This document shows, in pieces, positions 1-9,732 of a stretch of DNA of 64,000 bases. This DNA comes from Mycolicibacillus trivialis (lineage in GTDB: Bacteria > Actinomycetota > Actinomycetes > Mycobacteriales > Mycobacteriaceae). Both the position numbers and the translations under genes were made by a program. Below the pieces are notes generated by a model. That model worked only from the letters and a program-made list of their open reading frames with translations. It was not told the DNA's origin and searched no databases. The stretch's first letter is position 1; every line of letters begins with the position of its first letter. Location of the stretch: the NCBI RefSeq assembly GCF_002102395.1, contig NZ_LQPZ01000017.1, forward strand, positions 186,001 to 250,000, read 5' to 3'.

Positions 1-889
1 CCCCGTCGACCTTGATCGCGGATTTGGTGGGCGTGCCGAGGGTCGGCGACGCGCCCGCGAACCCCGGCCCGTCGGCGACGCAGGTCAGCAGCTTCGACGC
101 CTGATCGGCGAGGCTCATGCTCGGCACGAAGTTGGTGACCCCGACCATCGCCTCCATCATCCAGTCCTCGGCGTCGGCGACCTCGCGGATCACCCCGACC
201 ACGTCGATGGCGTTGGGCAGGGTGGCGTCGGCGGCCGGCGCCCAGCCGGGGGCCGCGCTGAGCGGGAAGCCCAGCTGGCCGGCCTGCGCCATCGAGCCGG
301 TCAGGCTGCCGCCGGAGACGTTTTCGGTGCAGTCGGTGGCGGTCTGTTCACCGCTGGCCGGCGCTGAGGTCGACGGGCTGGTCGACGGTGTGCTGCTCGC
401 GGTCGACGGCGTCAGCGGCGGCTGCGAGACCGGGGAGGAGGTGATCAGCGACGGGGTGGCCGTGTTGGTGGTGTCGTCGCCGCGCAGCGCGAAGATCACC
501 GCCACCGCCAGGATCGCGACGACCAGGACCGCCGCGATGGCGCCGATCACCCACGGGGTGCGCGACTTGCGCGGCGGCGGACCCACCGGGCCCGACGGCC
601 CGGTCGGGTACGGGCTGCCCGGTGGGTAGCCGGGGTACTGGCCGCCCGGCGGGTAGGACGGGTAACCGCCCGGTGGCGGATACTGACCCGCCGGTGGCGG
701 GGTCTGGTAGTACTGCGTCTCGGCGTAGGGGTCGGCAGGCGGCTGCTGTCCGGGTGGCGGCTGGTTGCCCCAGGCGGGATCCTGCCCGTAAGGGTTCTGC
801 CCGTAAGGGTTCTGCCCGTACGGGTCCTGGCCGTAGGGGTTCTGGCCGTAGGGATCCTGGCCGTACGGGCCGCCGGGGGGAGCCGTCAT
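1..889 (-). CDS. Pro/Gly-rich single-pass membrane protein (partial)
   Basis: This gene runs off the left edge; about 296 codons are visible from the ATG at 889. The N-terminal third is cytoplasmic-type low-complexity sequence with PYGQN/PYGQD repeats (residues about 8-37), followed by a Pro/Tyr/Gly stretch. A short basic RKSR segment precedes one hydrophobic helix (roughly residues 110-135), then a Ser/Thr/Pro linker and a globular extracytoplasmic part with Cys residues. The layout matches a family of mycobacterial Pro-rich anchored proteins whose function is unknown. It lies downstream of fumC on the same strand, like Rv1097c beside Rv1098c in M. tuberculosis (from memory). The start is supported by a GAAGGCGG-like ribosome site just upstream. 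Confidence 0.8.
   Translation of the reverse strand, partial: MTAPPGGPYGQDPYGQNPYGQDPYGQNPYGQNPYGQDPAWGNQPPPGQQPPADPYAETQYYQTPPPAGQYPPPGGYPSYPPGGQYPGYPPGSPYPTGPSGPVGPPPRKSRTPWVIGAIAAVLVVAILAVAVIFALRGDDTTNTATPSLITSSPVSQPPLTPSTASSTPSTSPSTSAPASGEQTATDCTENVSGGSLTGSMAQAGQLGFPLSAAPGWAPAADATLPNAIDVVGVIREVADAEDWMMEAMVGVTNFVPSMSLADQASKLLTCVADGPGFAGASPTLGTPTKSAIKVDG
783..866 (-). repeat. In-frame tandem repeats encoding PYGQ(N/D)
   Basis: About six imperfect 15-bp units encode the pentapeptide PYGQN or PYGQD in the N-terminus of the Pro-rich membrane protein. The period is a multiple of three, so copy number can change without a frameshift. Confidence 0.85.
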
Positions 890-997
890 CGCGGTACCGC
901 CTTCACTGTCGTCATCCGAGGGCACCAGCCCCCGGGTATCCGTCGAGGTTCACGTTAGCGCGACGACAGGCCGGCCCGGCCCGCATGCACCGGGGCG

Positions 998-2404
998 TCA
1001 GTCGTCTTTGACCTTGGCCATCGCCAGCACGTCGAGCCGACGATCCAACTCCTCCTCGGAGAGCTTCTCGCCGATCAGGCCGCGGTCGATGACCGTCTGC
1101 CGGATGGTCTTGCGCTCCTTGAGCGCCTCCTTGGCCACCGCGGCGGCCTCCTCGTAGCCGATCGCGGAGTTCAGCGGCGTCACGATCGACGGGCTGGACT
1201 CGGCCTGCTGGCGCATGTGCTCCTCGTTGGCCACCAGCCCGACGATGCAGCGCTGGGCGAACAGCCGCGAGACGTTGGCCAGCAGCGTGAACGACTCCAG
1301 CACGTTGCGGGCCATCATCGGGATGTAGACGTTCAGCTCGAACGCGCCGCCCGCTCCGCCCCAGGCGACCGCGGCGTCGTTGCCGACCACCTGGGCCGCC
1401 ACCTGGGTGACCGCCTCCGGCAGCACCGGGTTGACCTTGCCCGGCATGATCGAGCTGCCCGGCTGCAGGTCCGGCAGCTGGATCTCGGCCAGCCCGGTCA
1501 GCGGCCCGGACCCCATCCAGCGCACGTCGTTGGCGATCTTGGTCAGCGACACCGCGATCGTGCGCAGCGCACCGGAGGCCTCGACCAGCCCGTCGCGGGC
1601 GGCCTGCGCCTCGAACGAGTTCGCCGCGGGCCGCAGTTCGCTGATCCCGGTGTCGGCGACCAGCACCTCGACCACCTTGGGGCCGAACCCGTCCGGGGCG
1701 TTGAGCCCGGTGCCCACAGCGGTGCCGCCGATCGCCAGCTCGCCCAGCCGCGGCAGGCAGGCGCGGACCCGCTCCACCCCGGCCTCGATCTGGCGGGCGT
1801 AGCCGGAGAACTCCTGGCCCAAGGTCACCGGGACCGCATCCATCAGGTGGGTGCGGCCGGACTTGACCACGGTGCGCCACTGCTGGGCCTTCTCGGCCAG
1901 CGCGGTGTGCAGTTCCTGCAGCGCCGGGATCAGGTCGCGCACCGCGGCCTCGGTGGCCGCGATGTGAGTGGCGGTCGGGAAGGTGTCGTTGGACGACTGC
2001 GACATGTTGACGTCGTCGTTGGGGTGCACGGTGACACCGTTGGCCGCGGCGATCGAGGCGATCACCTCGTTGGTGTTCATGTTGGAGCTGGTGCCCGAAC
2101 CGGTCTGGAACACATCGATCGGGAACTGGTCGTCGTGTCGGCCCTCGGCGATCTCGGCCGCGGCGGCGACGATCGCGTCGGCCTTCTCGGCGGCCAGCAG
2201 CCCCAGGTCCTTGTTGACCTGGGCGCAGGCGCCCTTCAGCAGCCCGAGCGCGCGGATCTGGGTGCGCTCCAGCGGCCGGTGGGAGATCGGGAAGTTCTCC
2301 ACCGCGCGCTGGGTCTGGGCGCGCCACAGCGCGCTGGCGGGCACCCGGACCTCGCCCATGGTGTCGTGTTCGATGCGGTATTCGGAGTCGGCGCTGTCGG
2401 CCAT
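998..2404 (-). CDS. fumC: Class II fumarate hydratase
   Basis: Fumarase interconverts fumarate and L-malate in the TCA cycle as a cytosolic homotetramer. The 468-residue product has the expected class II length. It carries the GTSSNMN loop near residue 105, [11 protein letters not shown] near 185 (His of the catalytic pair) and the superfamily signature [11 protein letters not shown] near residue 318, whose mobile loop supplies the catalytic Ser. The gene starts 28 bp after the glpX stop on the same strand, so the two are probably co-transcribed. No strong Shine-Dalgarno sequence is visible. Confidence 0.97.
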   Translation of the reverse strand: MADSADSEYRIEHDTMGEVRVPASALWRAQTQRAVENFPISHRPLERTQIRALGLLKGACAQVNKDLGLLAAEKADAIVAAAAEIAEGRHDDQFPIDVFQTGSGTSSNMNTNEVIASIAAANGVTVHPNDDVNMSQSSNDTFPTATHIAATEAAVRDLIPALQELHTALAEKAQQWRTVVKSGRTHLMDAVPVTLGQEFSGYARQIEAGVERVRACLPRLGELAIGGTAVGTGLNAPDGFGPKVVEVLVADTGISELRPAANSFEAQAARDGLVEASGALRTIAVSLTKIANDVRWMGSGPLTGLAEIQLPDLQPGSSIMPGKVNPVLPEAVTQVAAQVVGNDAAVAWGGAGGAFELNVYIPMMARNVLESFTLLANVSRLFAQRCIVGLVANEEHMRQQAESSPSIVTPLNSAIGYEEAAAVAKEALKERKTIRQTVIDRGLIGEKLSEEELDRRLDVLAMAKVKDD

Positions 2405-2432
2405 CGGTGGGTAACCTCGCTGGGTCGGTGGG

Positions 2433-3494
2433 TCAGGGCAGGGGGTAGGCGGCTTTGGCGTCGCCGCTGAAGTCGACGGCCGAATACTCGGTGAGCTTCG
2501 ACAGTCGGTGATAAGCCTCGATCATCCGCACGGTGCCGGACTTCGAGCGCATCACGATCGACTGGGTGGTGCAGCCGCCCGGGTAGTAGCGCACCCCGTT
2601 GAGCAGGTCGCCGTCGGTGACGCCGGTGGCGCAGAAGAACACGTTGTCGCCGGAGACCAGGTCCTCGGTGGTCAGCACCCGGTCCAGGTCGTAGCCGGCG
2701 TCGAGGGCTTTCTGCCGTTCGGCGTCGTCGGTGGGGGCCAGTTGGGCCTGGATCGCCCCGCCCATGCAGCGGATCGCGGCGGCGGCGATGATCCCCTCGG
2801 GGGTGCCGCCGATCCCGGCGAGCAGGTCGGTGCCCGACTCCGGGCGGCACGCGGAGATCGCGCCGGCCACGTCGCCGTCGGAGATCAGCCGGATCCGGGC
2901 GCCGGTGGCGCGGACGTCGTCGATCAGCTGGGCGTGGCGGGGCCGGTCGAGGATGCACACGGTCATGTCGCGCACCGACAGGCCCTTGACCTTGGCCACC
3001 GCCTCGATGTTGACGTTGATCGGGGCCGTGATGTCCAGGACGTCGGCGGCGTCGGGGCCGACGGCGATCTTGTTCATGTAGAACACCGCCGACGGGTCGA
3101 ACATCGCGCCGCGCTCGGCGACCGCCAGAACCGAGATGGCGTTGGGCATGCCCTTGCTCATCAGCGTGGTGCCGTCGATCGGGTCCACGGCGAAGTCGCA
3201 GTCCGGGCCGTCGCCGTTGCCGACCTCCTCGCCGTTGTAGAGCATCGGGGCGTGGTCCTTCTCACCCTCGCCGATGACCACGATGCCGCGCATCGACACC
3301 GAGTTGACCAGCTCACGCATCGCGTCGACGGCGGCGCCGTCGCCGCCCTCCTTGTCGCCGCGCCCCACCCAGCGGCCTGCGGCCATGGCCCCGGCCTCGG
3401 TGACCCGGACCAACTCCATCGCCAGGTTGCGGTCCGGGGGCTCCGGGCGGGACGGGCGCGCCGCGGCGCCGGGGGTTGCGGTGGCGTCAGTCAT
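2433..3494 (-). CDS. glpX: Class II fructose-1,6-bisphosphatase
   Basis: GlpX hydrolyses fructose 1,6-bisphosphate to fructose 6-phosphate in gluconeogenesis and is the main FBPase in mycobacteria. The 353-residue protein has the metal and phosphate signature DPIDGTTL near residue 97, the acidic GEGEKDHAP motif and GIGGTPEG further on. The frame stays open upstream to 3551, but the ATG at 3494 gives the family's usual N-terminus and leaves room for a promoter shared with the divergent DUF4245 gene. It is followed closely by fumC, linking gluconeogenesis with the TCA cycle. Confidence 0.95.
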   Translation of the reverse strand: MTDATATPGAAARPSRPEPPDRNLAMELVRVTEAGAMAAGRWVGRGDKEGGDGAAVDAMRELVNSVSMRGIVVIGEGEKDHAPMLYNGEEVGNGDGPDCDFAVDPIDGTTLMSKGMPNAISVLAVAERGAMFDPSAVFYMNKIAVGPDAADVLDITAPINVNIEAVAKVKGLSVRDMTVCILDRPRHAQLIDDVRATGARIRLISDGDVAGAISACRPESGTDLLAGIGGTPEGIIAAAAIRCMGGAIQAQLAPTDDAERQKALDAGYDLDRVLTTEDLVSGDNVFFCATGVTDGDLLNGVRYYPGGCTTQSIVMRSKSGTVRMIEAYHRLSKLTEYSAVDFSGDAKAAYPLP

Positions 3495-3535
3495 GTGCCG
3501 ATTGTCCCAGAAGGGGCGGCTGGGATACTGGTCGG

Positions 3536-4171
3536 GTGAGTACCGAGCCACAGCCGACGCCCAAGCCCGAGAAGCCGCGGGTGCTGCAGGACGGCCGCGA
3601 CATGTTCTGGTCGCTGGCGCCGCTGGTGGTGGCCTGCATCGTGCTGGCCGGGCTGGTCGGGATGTGTTCGTTCTCCCCGGGTGGGGTGCGCAGCGGCCCG
3701 GCCCCCGACTACGACGCCGCCGCGGCGTTGCGTGCCGACGCCGAGACCCTCGGGTTCCCGGTGCGGCTACCCGCGGTCCCCGAGGACTGGCACTCCAACT
3801 CCGGTGGCCGCGGCGACATCGACGGCGGGCGCACCGACCCGGCGACCGGCCAGCCGACCCGCGCGGTGCTGTCCACCGTCGGCTACCTCACCCCCACCGG
3901 CCGGTACATGGCGCTCACCCAGAGCAACGCCGACGAGGAGAAACTCGTCGGTTCGATCCGCCCGTCGCTGCACCCGACCGGCACCGTCGAGGTCGACGGC
4001 GTCGACTGGGTGGTCTACCGCGACAGCGAGACCGAACCGGTCTGGACCACCCGGATCGGCGGTCCGGGCGGCTCCGCGCAGGTCGCGATCACCGGCGCGG
4101 GTGACGAAGAGGAGTTCCGCACCTTCGCCGCAGCCGTCCAGTCCCAGGACCCGCTGCCCTGGCAGCATTAG
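3536..4171 (+). CDS. DUF4245 domain membrane-anchored protein
   Basis: The 211-residue protein starts at GTG 3536 (VSTEPQPTP). A hydrophobic helix at about residues 24-45 ([17 protein letters not shown]) is followed by an extracytoplasmic domain typical of the DUF4245 family, which is found across actinobacteria next to glpX and has no assigned function. It is divergent from glpX with 41 bp between starts, and convergent with the transporter gene (4 bp apart). A longer frame from 3476 would overlap the glpX start and is not preferred. Confidence 0.85.
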   Translation: MSTEPQPTPKPEKPRVLQDGRDMFWSLAPLVVACIVLAGLVGMCSFSPGGVRSGPAPDYDAAAALRADAETLGFPVRLPAVPEDWHSNSGGRGDIDGGRTDPATGQPTRAVLSTVGYLTPTGRYMALTQSNADEEKLVGSIRPSLHPTGTVEVDGVDWVVYRDSETEPVWTTRIGGPGGSAQVAITGAGDEEEFRTFAAAVQSQDPLPWQH

Positions 4172-4175
4172 CCGA

Positions 4176-5333
4176 TCAGGTGCGGGCGAACCGGTCGCGT
4201 AGTTTCTGCAGCCAGGCCGGCCCGGCGGAGTCGTCCTCCTCGTCGGAGTCCCCCTCGTCGGAATCGAGTTCGACGCCCTTGTAGACGGCCAGATAGACGT
4301 TGATCGTCGTGACGATCACGATCATCAGCACCGGGCCGATCACGATGCCCCAGAAGCCGAACATGGTGATCCCGGCGAACACCGCCAACAGCATCAACGC
4401 CGGATTGAGTCGCGCGTCACGGGGCACCAGGATGGGCCGCAGCACGTTGTCGATGTTGGTCACCACCACCAGGTGGAACAGGAAGACGAACGCCCCGCCG
4501 ATGATGTTGCCGAAGAACATCATCCCGATCCCGAACGGCATGGTCACGATCCCGCCGCCGAGCGGGATGATCGACAGCGCGGTCAGCAGGATCGCGAAGA
4601 TGAAGAACCCGCGGTGGAAACCGCCGAGGTAGATCGAGGCGGCGCCGGCCACCCCCTGGCACAGGGCGATGACGAACTGACCGCTGACGGTGCCGCGGAC
4701 CATCGAACCCATCTTGCCCAGGTACAGGTCGGTGACGTCCTCACCGAGCGGGTTGAGCCGGCGGATCAGGGTCTGGATCCGGTCGCGGTGGATCAGCAGC
4801 GCCAGGAAGACGTAGAGGAAGATGATCGCGGAGGTCACCGCGCCGGCGATGCCGCCGACCGCACCCTGCACCTGGCCCAGCAGCCACTCGCCGCCCTCCT
4901 GCCCGACCCGGACCATGCCGCTGCGCAGCATCTCCGGGGTGACCGTCACATCGACGTAGGGCAACCGGTCGAGGGTGTCGTTGACCACGGTGAGCGCCTT
5001 CTCGCCCAGCTTGTCGGGGGTGGTGTCGCCGACCCACTCGGTGACCTGATCGACCATCCGGGAGACCTGCAGGACCGCGAGCACCAGGCACCCGCCGATC
5101 GGGATGAACACGATCCCCAGCGCGGCCAGCAGCGTCGCGGTGGCCGACAGTCCGGTCGGCAGCCGGCGCTTGAGCCGGTTGAACATCGGGGTGAACAGGT
5201 AGGCGCCCACCGCAGCGACCACGATCAGCACGAAGTAGCTGCGCAGGAAGTAGGCGCCGAAGGCCAGGGCGGCCACCGTCGCCACCGCCAGCGAACGGCG
5301 TTGGGTGAGGGTGAACTCCCGGTTGATCGCCAT
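4176..5333 (-). CDS. AI-2E family transporter (YdiK/PerM-like)
   Basis: This polytopic membrane protein of 385 residues starts at ATG 5333 (MAINREFTL). It has paired N-terminal helices (about 12-60), a central soluble segment, and a cluster of C-terminal helices. The GGG-rich SIIPLGGGIVTMPFG region is typical of the AI-2E/PerM family. Members export small molecules or ions, but the substrate is unknown here. The acidic tail (DSDEGDSDEED) is a local feature. An upstream in-frame start at 5396 would add 21 residues; I prefer 5333 because it gives the length I recall for the M. tuberculosis counterpart. Confidence 0.85.
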   Translation of the reverse strand: MAINREFTLTQRRSLAVATVAALAFGAYFLRSYFVLIVVAAVGAYLFTPMFNRLKRRLPTGLSATATLLAALGIVFIPIGGCLVLAVLQVSRMVDQVTEWVGDTTPDKLGEKALTVVNDTLDRLPYVDVTVTPEMLRSGMVRVGQEGGEWLLGQVQGAVGGIAGAVTSAIIFLYVFLALLIHRDRIQTLIRRLNPLGEDVTDLYLGKMGSMVRGTVSGQFVIALCQGVAGAASIYLGGFHRGFFIFAILLTALSIIPLGGGIVTMPFGIGMMFFGNIIGGAFVFLFHLVVVTNIDNVLRPILVPRDARLNPALMLLAVFAGITMFGFWGIVIGPVLMIVIVTTINVYLAVYKGVELDSDEGDSDEEDDSAGPAWLQKLRDRFART

Positions 5334-5529
5334 CACGATCGGGTGCACCTCGTTTCGGCTCGGCGGATCGCACCGCGCACACTCCTGGGACATCATTTCG
5401 TGTTCGGAGGATTGCCATCAGAGGTTTGCCTCAACCGCGGTGCTCCGCGCGGGGCGGCGGCGCTTGTTAGCCTACGGCGGAACCGCTTCGGCTTCGCTCA
5501 CGCGGGCCGCGACACCAGGAGAATTCCCG

Positions 5530-6402
5530 ATGGCCGCCGGGCTGTACCCCACGGTGATGCGCCACACCATCAACGCGCTGACCCGGCCGCTGCCGATCCC
5601 GCGGCCGTTCACCCCGAGTCTGCGGGACCGGGTCGAGGGCCGGACCGTCTTCATCACCGGGGCTTCGGGCGGGCTGGGGCGTCGGCTCGCCGAACGGGTC
5701 GCCGAGGCCGGCGCGACGGTGGTGGTCACCGCGCGCCGCGGCGACGAACTCGATGAACTCGTCGACCGGATCCGCGCCGCGGGCGGGACCGCGCACGCGA
5801 TCCCCGGCGACCTCGCCACGGGTGACGGCGTCGACGCGGTCGCTGCGGCGGTGCTCGACACCGTCGGCGCGCCCGACGTTTTCGTGTGCAATGCGGGTCG
5901 GTCGATCCGCCGGTCGATCGCCGACGCCGAAGACCGGCTGCACGACTACGAACGCACCATGGCCATCAACTATCTGGGCGGCGTCGGGCTCACGCTGCGA
6001 TTGTTGCCCGCGATGCGCCGCCGCGGTGGCGGGCACGTGGTGCACAGTTCCTCGATCGGGGTGCCGTCGAATCTGCCGACCTTCTCGGCGTACGTCGGCT
6101 CCAAGGCCGCACTGGATGCGTTCTTCCGGATCGCGGCGATCGAAAGCCGTTCCGACGGTGTGCGATTCACCAATGTTCATCTGCCGTTGATCGACACCGA
6201 TATGGCCGCCGGATCCGACTGGGACGGCTACTCCCGGCTGTCCCTCGACGAGGGCACCGACATGCTCGTCGACGCGATCCGGCGCCGCCCGCATCAGCTC
6301 AACAATCCGCTGGGCTCGCTGACCGCGCTGGCCTACGCGACGATGCCCGGTACGTTCACCCGGCTGACCAGCCGCATGCACCGCCAGGTGCACGGCGCCT
6401 GA
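5530..6402 (+). CDS. SDR family NAD(P)-dependent oxidoreductase
   Basis: The 290-residue protein is a classical short-chain dehydrogenase. The dinucleotide motif TGASGGLG lies near residue 42, CNAG near 123, and the catalytic Ser-Tyr-Lys set lies in HSSSIG and YVGSK (about residues 173-196). An N-terminal extension of about 35 residues resembles SDRs acting on fatty acyl chains, but the substrate cannot be read from sequence. The ATG at 5530 is preceded by AGGAG at a good distance. Its 3' end faces the 3-beta-HSD-type gene, 13 bp away. Confidence 0.88.
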   Translation: MAAGLYPTVMRHTINALTRPLPIPRPFTPSLRDRVEGRTVFITGASGGLGRRLAERVAEAGATVVVTARRGDELDELVDRIRAAGGTAHAIPGDLATGDGVDAVAAAVLDTVGAPDVFVCNAGRSIRRSIADAEDRLHDYERTMAINYLGGVGLTLRLLPAMRRRGGGHVVHSSSIGVPSNLPTFSAYVGSKAALDAFFRIAAIESRSDGVRFTNVHLPLIDTDMAAGSDWDGYSRLSLDEGTDMLVDAIRRRPHQLNNPLGSLTALAYATMPGTFTRLTSRMHRQVHGA

Positions 6403-6415
6403 GGCCGGGGCCGGA

Positions 6416-7534
6416 TCACTCCGGCGGGGGAGGGGCCACGACCGTGACCGCGTGCTTGTCGGTTTCGGCCTTGACCTTCTCGAACAACTCCACGTAGTAG
6501 GGCAGGCAGCGCTGCATGGCCTGCTCGGTGGTGTAGAGCTGCTGGTAGCCGAGGTCGCGGCCGGCCTTGGCGATGGAGAAGTAGTTGTCGATGTAGAGCC
6601 GCTCCACCGCGCCGGGTTCCACCAGCGGAGCGGGCAGCCCGAACCGGTAGTGCGCCCACTGCCACGCCGCCATCGCGGCGCGCACCGGCGCGCCGGGCAC
6701 CCGCAGCTTGGGGAAGGGCTGGCCGCAGGCCTCCATCACCGGTCGGGCGAACTCGAACATGTTGATCGGTTCGCCGTCGTTGATGAAGTAGGCCTGCCCG
6801 GGCGCGGTGCCGTCGGGCACCAGGTGCTCGGCGGCGAGGAGGAACCCGTGCAGCAGGTTGTCGATGTAGGAGTTGTCCAGCTTGGCGTTCTTGCCGCCGA
6901 TGAGCACCTTCACCTGGCCGGAGAGCATGTTCTCGAACAGCCGACGGAACATGGTCTGGTCGCCGTCGCCCCAGATGCCCGACGGCCGGATCGCGCAGGT
7001 CAGCATGCCCGCCCCGTCGGCGGAGTTGGCGGCCAGCACGAATTTCTCGGCGGCCACCTTGGTCTCGGTGTACAGGTCGTTGTAGTCGGTGGTGTAGGGC
7101 ATGGTCTCGTCGCCGTTGCGGATCCGCTTGCGTCCGCCCATCACCACGCTGTTGGAGGAGGTGTAGACGAACCGCTGCACCCCGGCCAACTGGCCGGCCT
7201 CCACCAGGTTCTTGGTGCCGTCGACGTTGATGGCGAAGCTGCGCCGGCGAATCTCGTCGGTGACCTTGGCCCCGCCGGCCAGGTCGATGATCGCGGCGGT
7301 GTGGAAGACGGTGTCGATGCCCTCGACCGCGGCGGCCACGGTTTCGGGGTTGGTGATGTCGCCTTCGAGCACCTGCAGCTTGGGGTGTTTGTCCAGCGGC
7401 GAGGCGGCCAGGTCGAACGAGCGGACCTGGTGGCCGCGTTCCAGCAGGGTCCGCACCAGGTTGGCGCCGACGAAGCCGGATCCGCCGGTGACCAGGCAGC
7501 GGCCGAGTTCGGTGGTCAGTGATGCGTCACCCAT
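6416..7534 (-). CDS. NAD-dependent epimerase/3-beta-hydroxysteroid dehydrogenase family protein
   Basis: The 372-residue protein has the Rossmann motif TGGSGFVG near residue 16, the YT(D)xYNDLYTETK segment containing the YxxxK catalytic pair near residues 150-160, and the extended substrate domain of 3-beta-HSD/isomerases. This family oxidises 3-beta-hydroxy-5-ene sterols to 3-keto-4-ene products, the first step of cholesterol breakdown; the counterpart in M. tuberculosis is Rv1106c (from memory). The ATG at 7534 fits the family N-terminus. A KstR-type palindrome lies 15 bp upstream of the start, which supports a sterol role. Confidence 0.9.
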   Translation of the reverse strand: MGDASLTTELGRCLVTGGSGFVGANLVRTLLERGHQVRSFDLAASPLDKHPKLQVLEGDITNPETVAAAVEGIDTVFHTAAIIDLAGGAKVTDEIRRRSFAINVDGTKNLVEAGQLAGVQRFVYTSSNSVVMGGRKRIRNGDETMPYTTDYNDLYTETKVAAEKFVLAANSADGAGMLTCAIRPSGIWGDGDQTMFRRLFENMLSGQVKVLIGGKNAKLDNSYIDNLLHGFLLAAEHLVPDGTAPGQAYFINDGEPINMFEFARPVMEACGQPFPKLRVPGAPVRAAMAAWQWAHYRFGLPAPLVEPGAVERLYIDNYFSIAKAGRDLGYQQLYTTEQAMQRCLPYYVELFEKVKAETDKHAVTVVAPPPPE

Positions 7535-7549
7535 GGCGGGGAGCATAAC

Positions 7550-7563
7550 TGAAACGCGTTCCA
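7550..7563 (-). promoter_or_regulatory. KstR-type operator upstream of the 3-beta-HSD gene
   Basis: TGAAACGCGTTCCA matches the known KstR consensus TNNAACNNGTTNNA at every fixed position. It sits 15 bp upstream of the ATG at 7534. KstR is a TetR-family repressor released by a cholesterol-derived CoA thioester. Confidence 0.75.
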
Positions 7564-7583
7564 GGATGACGATTTCGCGGCGG

Positions 7584-7835
7584 TCAGTCCGCCTCGGAAT
7601 CGGTGTCGCCCAATGCGTCGGCGACCCGCTGCCGGGCCCCGGCCAGATGCTCCTCACACCGTTTGGCCAGGGCTTCTCCGCGCTCCCACAGGGCCAGCGA
7701 CTCGTCCAGACTCAGCCCGCCCTCCTCGAGCCGGCGCACCACGTCGATCAACTCGTCGCGGCAGTCCTCATAGCCGAGATCACTCATGGCTCTAGCCGAA
7801 TCGTCGGACGCCGGGTCCGGACCCTTACTCGCCAT
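7584..7835 (-). CDS. xseB: Exodeoxyribonuclease VII small subunit
   Basis: The 83-residue XseB subunit joins XseA to form the ssDNA exonuclease VII. The family core [20 protein letters not shown]...SLALWERGE is clear, with the usual acidic C-terminus. The ATG at 7835 overlaps the end of xseA by 11 bp, indicating translational coupling. An inner ATG at 7787 (MSDLGYED) is an alternative start that avoids the overlap. Confidence 0.93.
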   Translation of the reverse strand: MASKGPDPASDDSARAMSDLGYEDCRDELIDVVRRLEEGGLSLDESLALWERGEALAKRCEEHLAGARQRVADALGDTDSEAD

Positions 7836-9072
7836 CGCTGCTCCCCTCACTCGTCGCGGCCAGGGCGCCGTCGCCGACCCGGATGCGCAGTCGGGTCCCG
7901 GCCGGCGCATCGCGCACCGACCGCACCACGGTTGCCGCGGTGCCGTCGGCCGGCACCGCCTGGACCAGGGCGTAGCCGCGGGCCAGCGTCGCGGCCGGCC
8001 CCAGCGTGCCCAACCGGGCGCCCAGATGCTCGATCCGCTCGGTCTCCCCGGCGACCAGCCGGGTGATGTCGCGTCGGATGGCGGCCCGGGCCCGGTGCAC
8101 GTCGTCGGCGCGGGCGGTCAGGGCCGACAGCGGGTCGGCGAGCACCGGGCGGCCGCGCAGCTGGGCCAGCACCCGCTGCTCGCGGGTCACCCAGTTGTGC
8201 AGCGCGCGGGCGCTGCGCCGGCGCAGGTCGTCGAGCAGTTCCTGCTCGGCGGCGGTGTCGGGCACGATCCGCTTGGCCGCGTCGGTGGGGGTGGCCGCCC
8301 GCAGGTCGGCGACCAGATCGCACAGCGGGTTGTCGGGCTCATGGCCGACGGCGCTGACCACCGGGGTGGTGCACGCGGCGATGGCGCGACAGAGGGTCTC
8401 GTCGGAGAACGGCAGCAGGTCCTCCACGCTGCCGCCGCCGCGGGCGACCACGATCACCGCCACCTGCGGGTCGGCGTCGAGGTCGCGCAGCGCCGCGACG
8501 ATCTGGGCGACCGCGGTGGGGCCCTGCACCGCGGTGTTGCGGATCGCGAAACGCACCGCGGGCCAGCGCGCGGCGGCCACCGCGGTGACGTCGCGCTCGG
8601 CGGCGCTGGCACGCCCGGTGATCAACCCGACCGTGCCCGGCAGGAACGGCAGCGGTCGTTTGAGGCGCGGGTCGAACAAGCCCTCGGCGTCGAGAAGCCG
8701 GCGCAGCCGTTCGATGCGGGCCAGCAGCTCCCCGATGCCCACCGCGCGGATCTCGCTGACCCGCAGCGAGAAGGTGCCGCGACCGGTGTAGAAGTTGGGT
8801 TTGCCGTAGACCACCACCCGCGTGCCCTCGGTCAGCGGCACCGGCGCGGCGGCGACCAGATCGCGGTTGCAGGTGACGGTCAGCGACATGTCGGCGGCGG
8901 GGTCGCGCAGCACCATGAACACGGTGCGGGCCTGGGCGCGCACGTTGATCTGGGTCAGTTGCCCCTCGACCCACACCGAACCCAGGCGGTCGATCCAGCC
9001 CGCGATCCGCACGGCGGCCGCCCGAACCGGGAACGGGTGCTCGGCCGACCCGCCCTGTGCGGGTGCGGTCAT
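7825..9072 (-). CDS. xseA: Exodeoxyribonuclease VII large subunit
   Basis: The 415-residue catalytic subunit of exonuclease VII has an N-terminal OB fold (residues about 20-110, ending in [20 protein letters not shown]) and the central domain with [31 protein letters not shown] and [18 protein letters not shown]. These contain the conserved acidic and His residues. A helical C-terminal region binds XseB. It lies 7 bp downstream of the putative lipid-droplet gene and overlaps xseB, forming an operon. Confidence 0.97.
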   Translation of the reverse strand: MTAPAQGGSAEHPFPVRAAAVRIAGWIDRLGSVWVEGQLTQINVRAQARTVFMVLRDPAADMSLTVTCNRDLVAAAPVPLTEGTRVVVYGKPNFYTGRGTFSLRVSEIRAVGIGELLARIERLRRLLDAEGLFDPRLKRPLPFLPGTVGLITGRASAAERDVTAVAAARWPAVRFAIRNTAVQGPTAVAQIVAALRDLDADPQVAVIVVARGGGSVEDLLPFSDETLCRAIAACTTPVVSAVGHEPDNPLCDLVADLRAATPTDAAKRIVPDTAAEQELLDDLRRRSARALHNWVTREQRVLAQLRGRPVLADPLSALTARADDVHRARAAIRRDITRLVAGETERIEHLGARLGTLGPAATLARGYALVQAVPADGTAATVVRSVRDAPAGTRLRIRVGDGALAATSEGSSDGE

Positions 9073-9079
9073 CGACCGG

Positions 9080-9649
9080 TCACTTGGCCGACGCGCGGGT
9101 GATCCTGTTGGCGAGCAGCGTCTGGAACGGGGCGCGAGCCTTGGTGGACTCCTCGTAGGCGAGCAGGTCCTGCAGGTCGGTCACGCTCAGCGAGGACAGC
9201 CGGGCCCGCAGCTGCGCCAGGGTCAGCTCGGGGTAGTTCATCTCGGTCACCACTTCCGGGGCCGGCGCGTCGGGGTCGGCGGCCGGCTCGTCGCTCGTCG
9301 GCTCGGGCTGCCCCTCGGTGGTGGAGTACAGGGCGAAGCGGCCCTCGGTGCGACGCTCCCCGTTGCCGGGCGCGGTGTCGGCGGGCTCGTCCGCCGATTC
9401 CGGCAGGTCCTCGTCGAAGGTCGCCCACTCGGGCTGCTCGTCGCTGGGCGGGAAGATCGTCTCCAAGGTGGCGTCGCCCTTGATCGCCATCTCGGCCAGG
9501 TTCTGCTGCGCCATCATCACCATGTGCGCCGCCTGACTGGCCAAGGTCATCGGGTACATCAAGATCGTCCGGGGCAGTTTGCGGGTCTCCTCGACGGCGA
9601 TCGTCGCGGCACCAACCAGCAGCCGGACCCCATACGGTGCAGTAGCCAT
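9080..9649 (-). CDS. Putative lipid droplet-associated protein (Rv1109c-like)
   Basis: The 189-residue protein has a conserved N-terminus ([22 protein letters not shown]) with an amphipathic stretch and a membrane-associating helix, then an acidic, Asp/Glu-rich middle. It ends in a short helical domain ([29 protein letters not shown]). Actinobacterial relatives are, as I recall, annotated as lipid droplet-associated; the sequence alone shows only membrane affinity. The C-terminal helices resemble a helical-hairpin binding domain. It is the first gene of the xseA-xseB operon. Confidence 0.7.
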   Translation of the reverse strand: MATAPYGVRLLVGAATIAVEETRKLPRTILMYPMTLASQAAHMVMMAQQNLAEMAIKGDATLETIFPPSDEQPEWATFDEDLPESADEPADTAPGNGERRTEGRFALYSTTEGQPEPTSDEPAADPDAPAPEVVTEMNYPELTLAQLRARLSSLSVTDLQDLLAYEESTKARAPFQTLLANRITRASAK

Positions 9650-9719
9650 GTGTCAAGAGTGCCTCAACCGGGCGTGTAGACCAAACAGCGGCCGGTGGCA
9701 ATCGGGTGCCGCCGGAACG

Positions 9720-9725
9720 TAGGCT
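9720..9725 (+). promoter_or_regulatory. -10 element of a probably leaderless ispH transcript
   Basis: TAGGCT fits the mycobacterial TANNNT -10 element and ends 7 nt before the ATG at 9733, so transcription would start at the A of ATG. No ribosome-binding site precedes that codon. Confidence 0.5.
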
Positions 9726-9732
9726 GGTGATC

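Noticed and set aside
783..866. Short tandem repeats resembling a CRISPR-like array
   Set aside because: The units are 15 bp, in frame, and encode PYGQ repeats in a membrane protein; there are no spacers.
1217..2470. Long plus-strand open frame opposite fumC
   Set aside because: Its product is His/Arg/Gly-rich with no family features; it is the antisense shadow of fumC in high-GC DNA. The same applies to long frames opposite metE (31522-33627) and typA (60679-62358).
3495..3551. Longer N-terminus for glpX
   Set aside because: The extra 19 residues are not family-like and would run into the divergent gene's start; ATG 3494 fits better.
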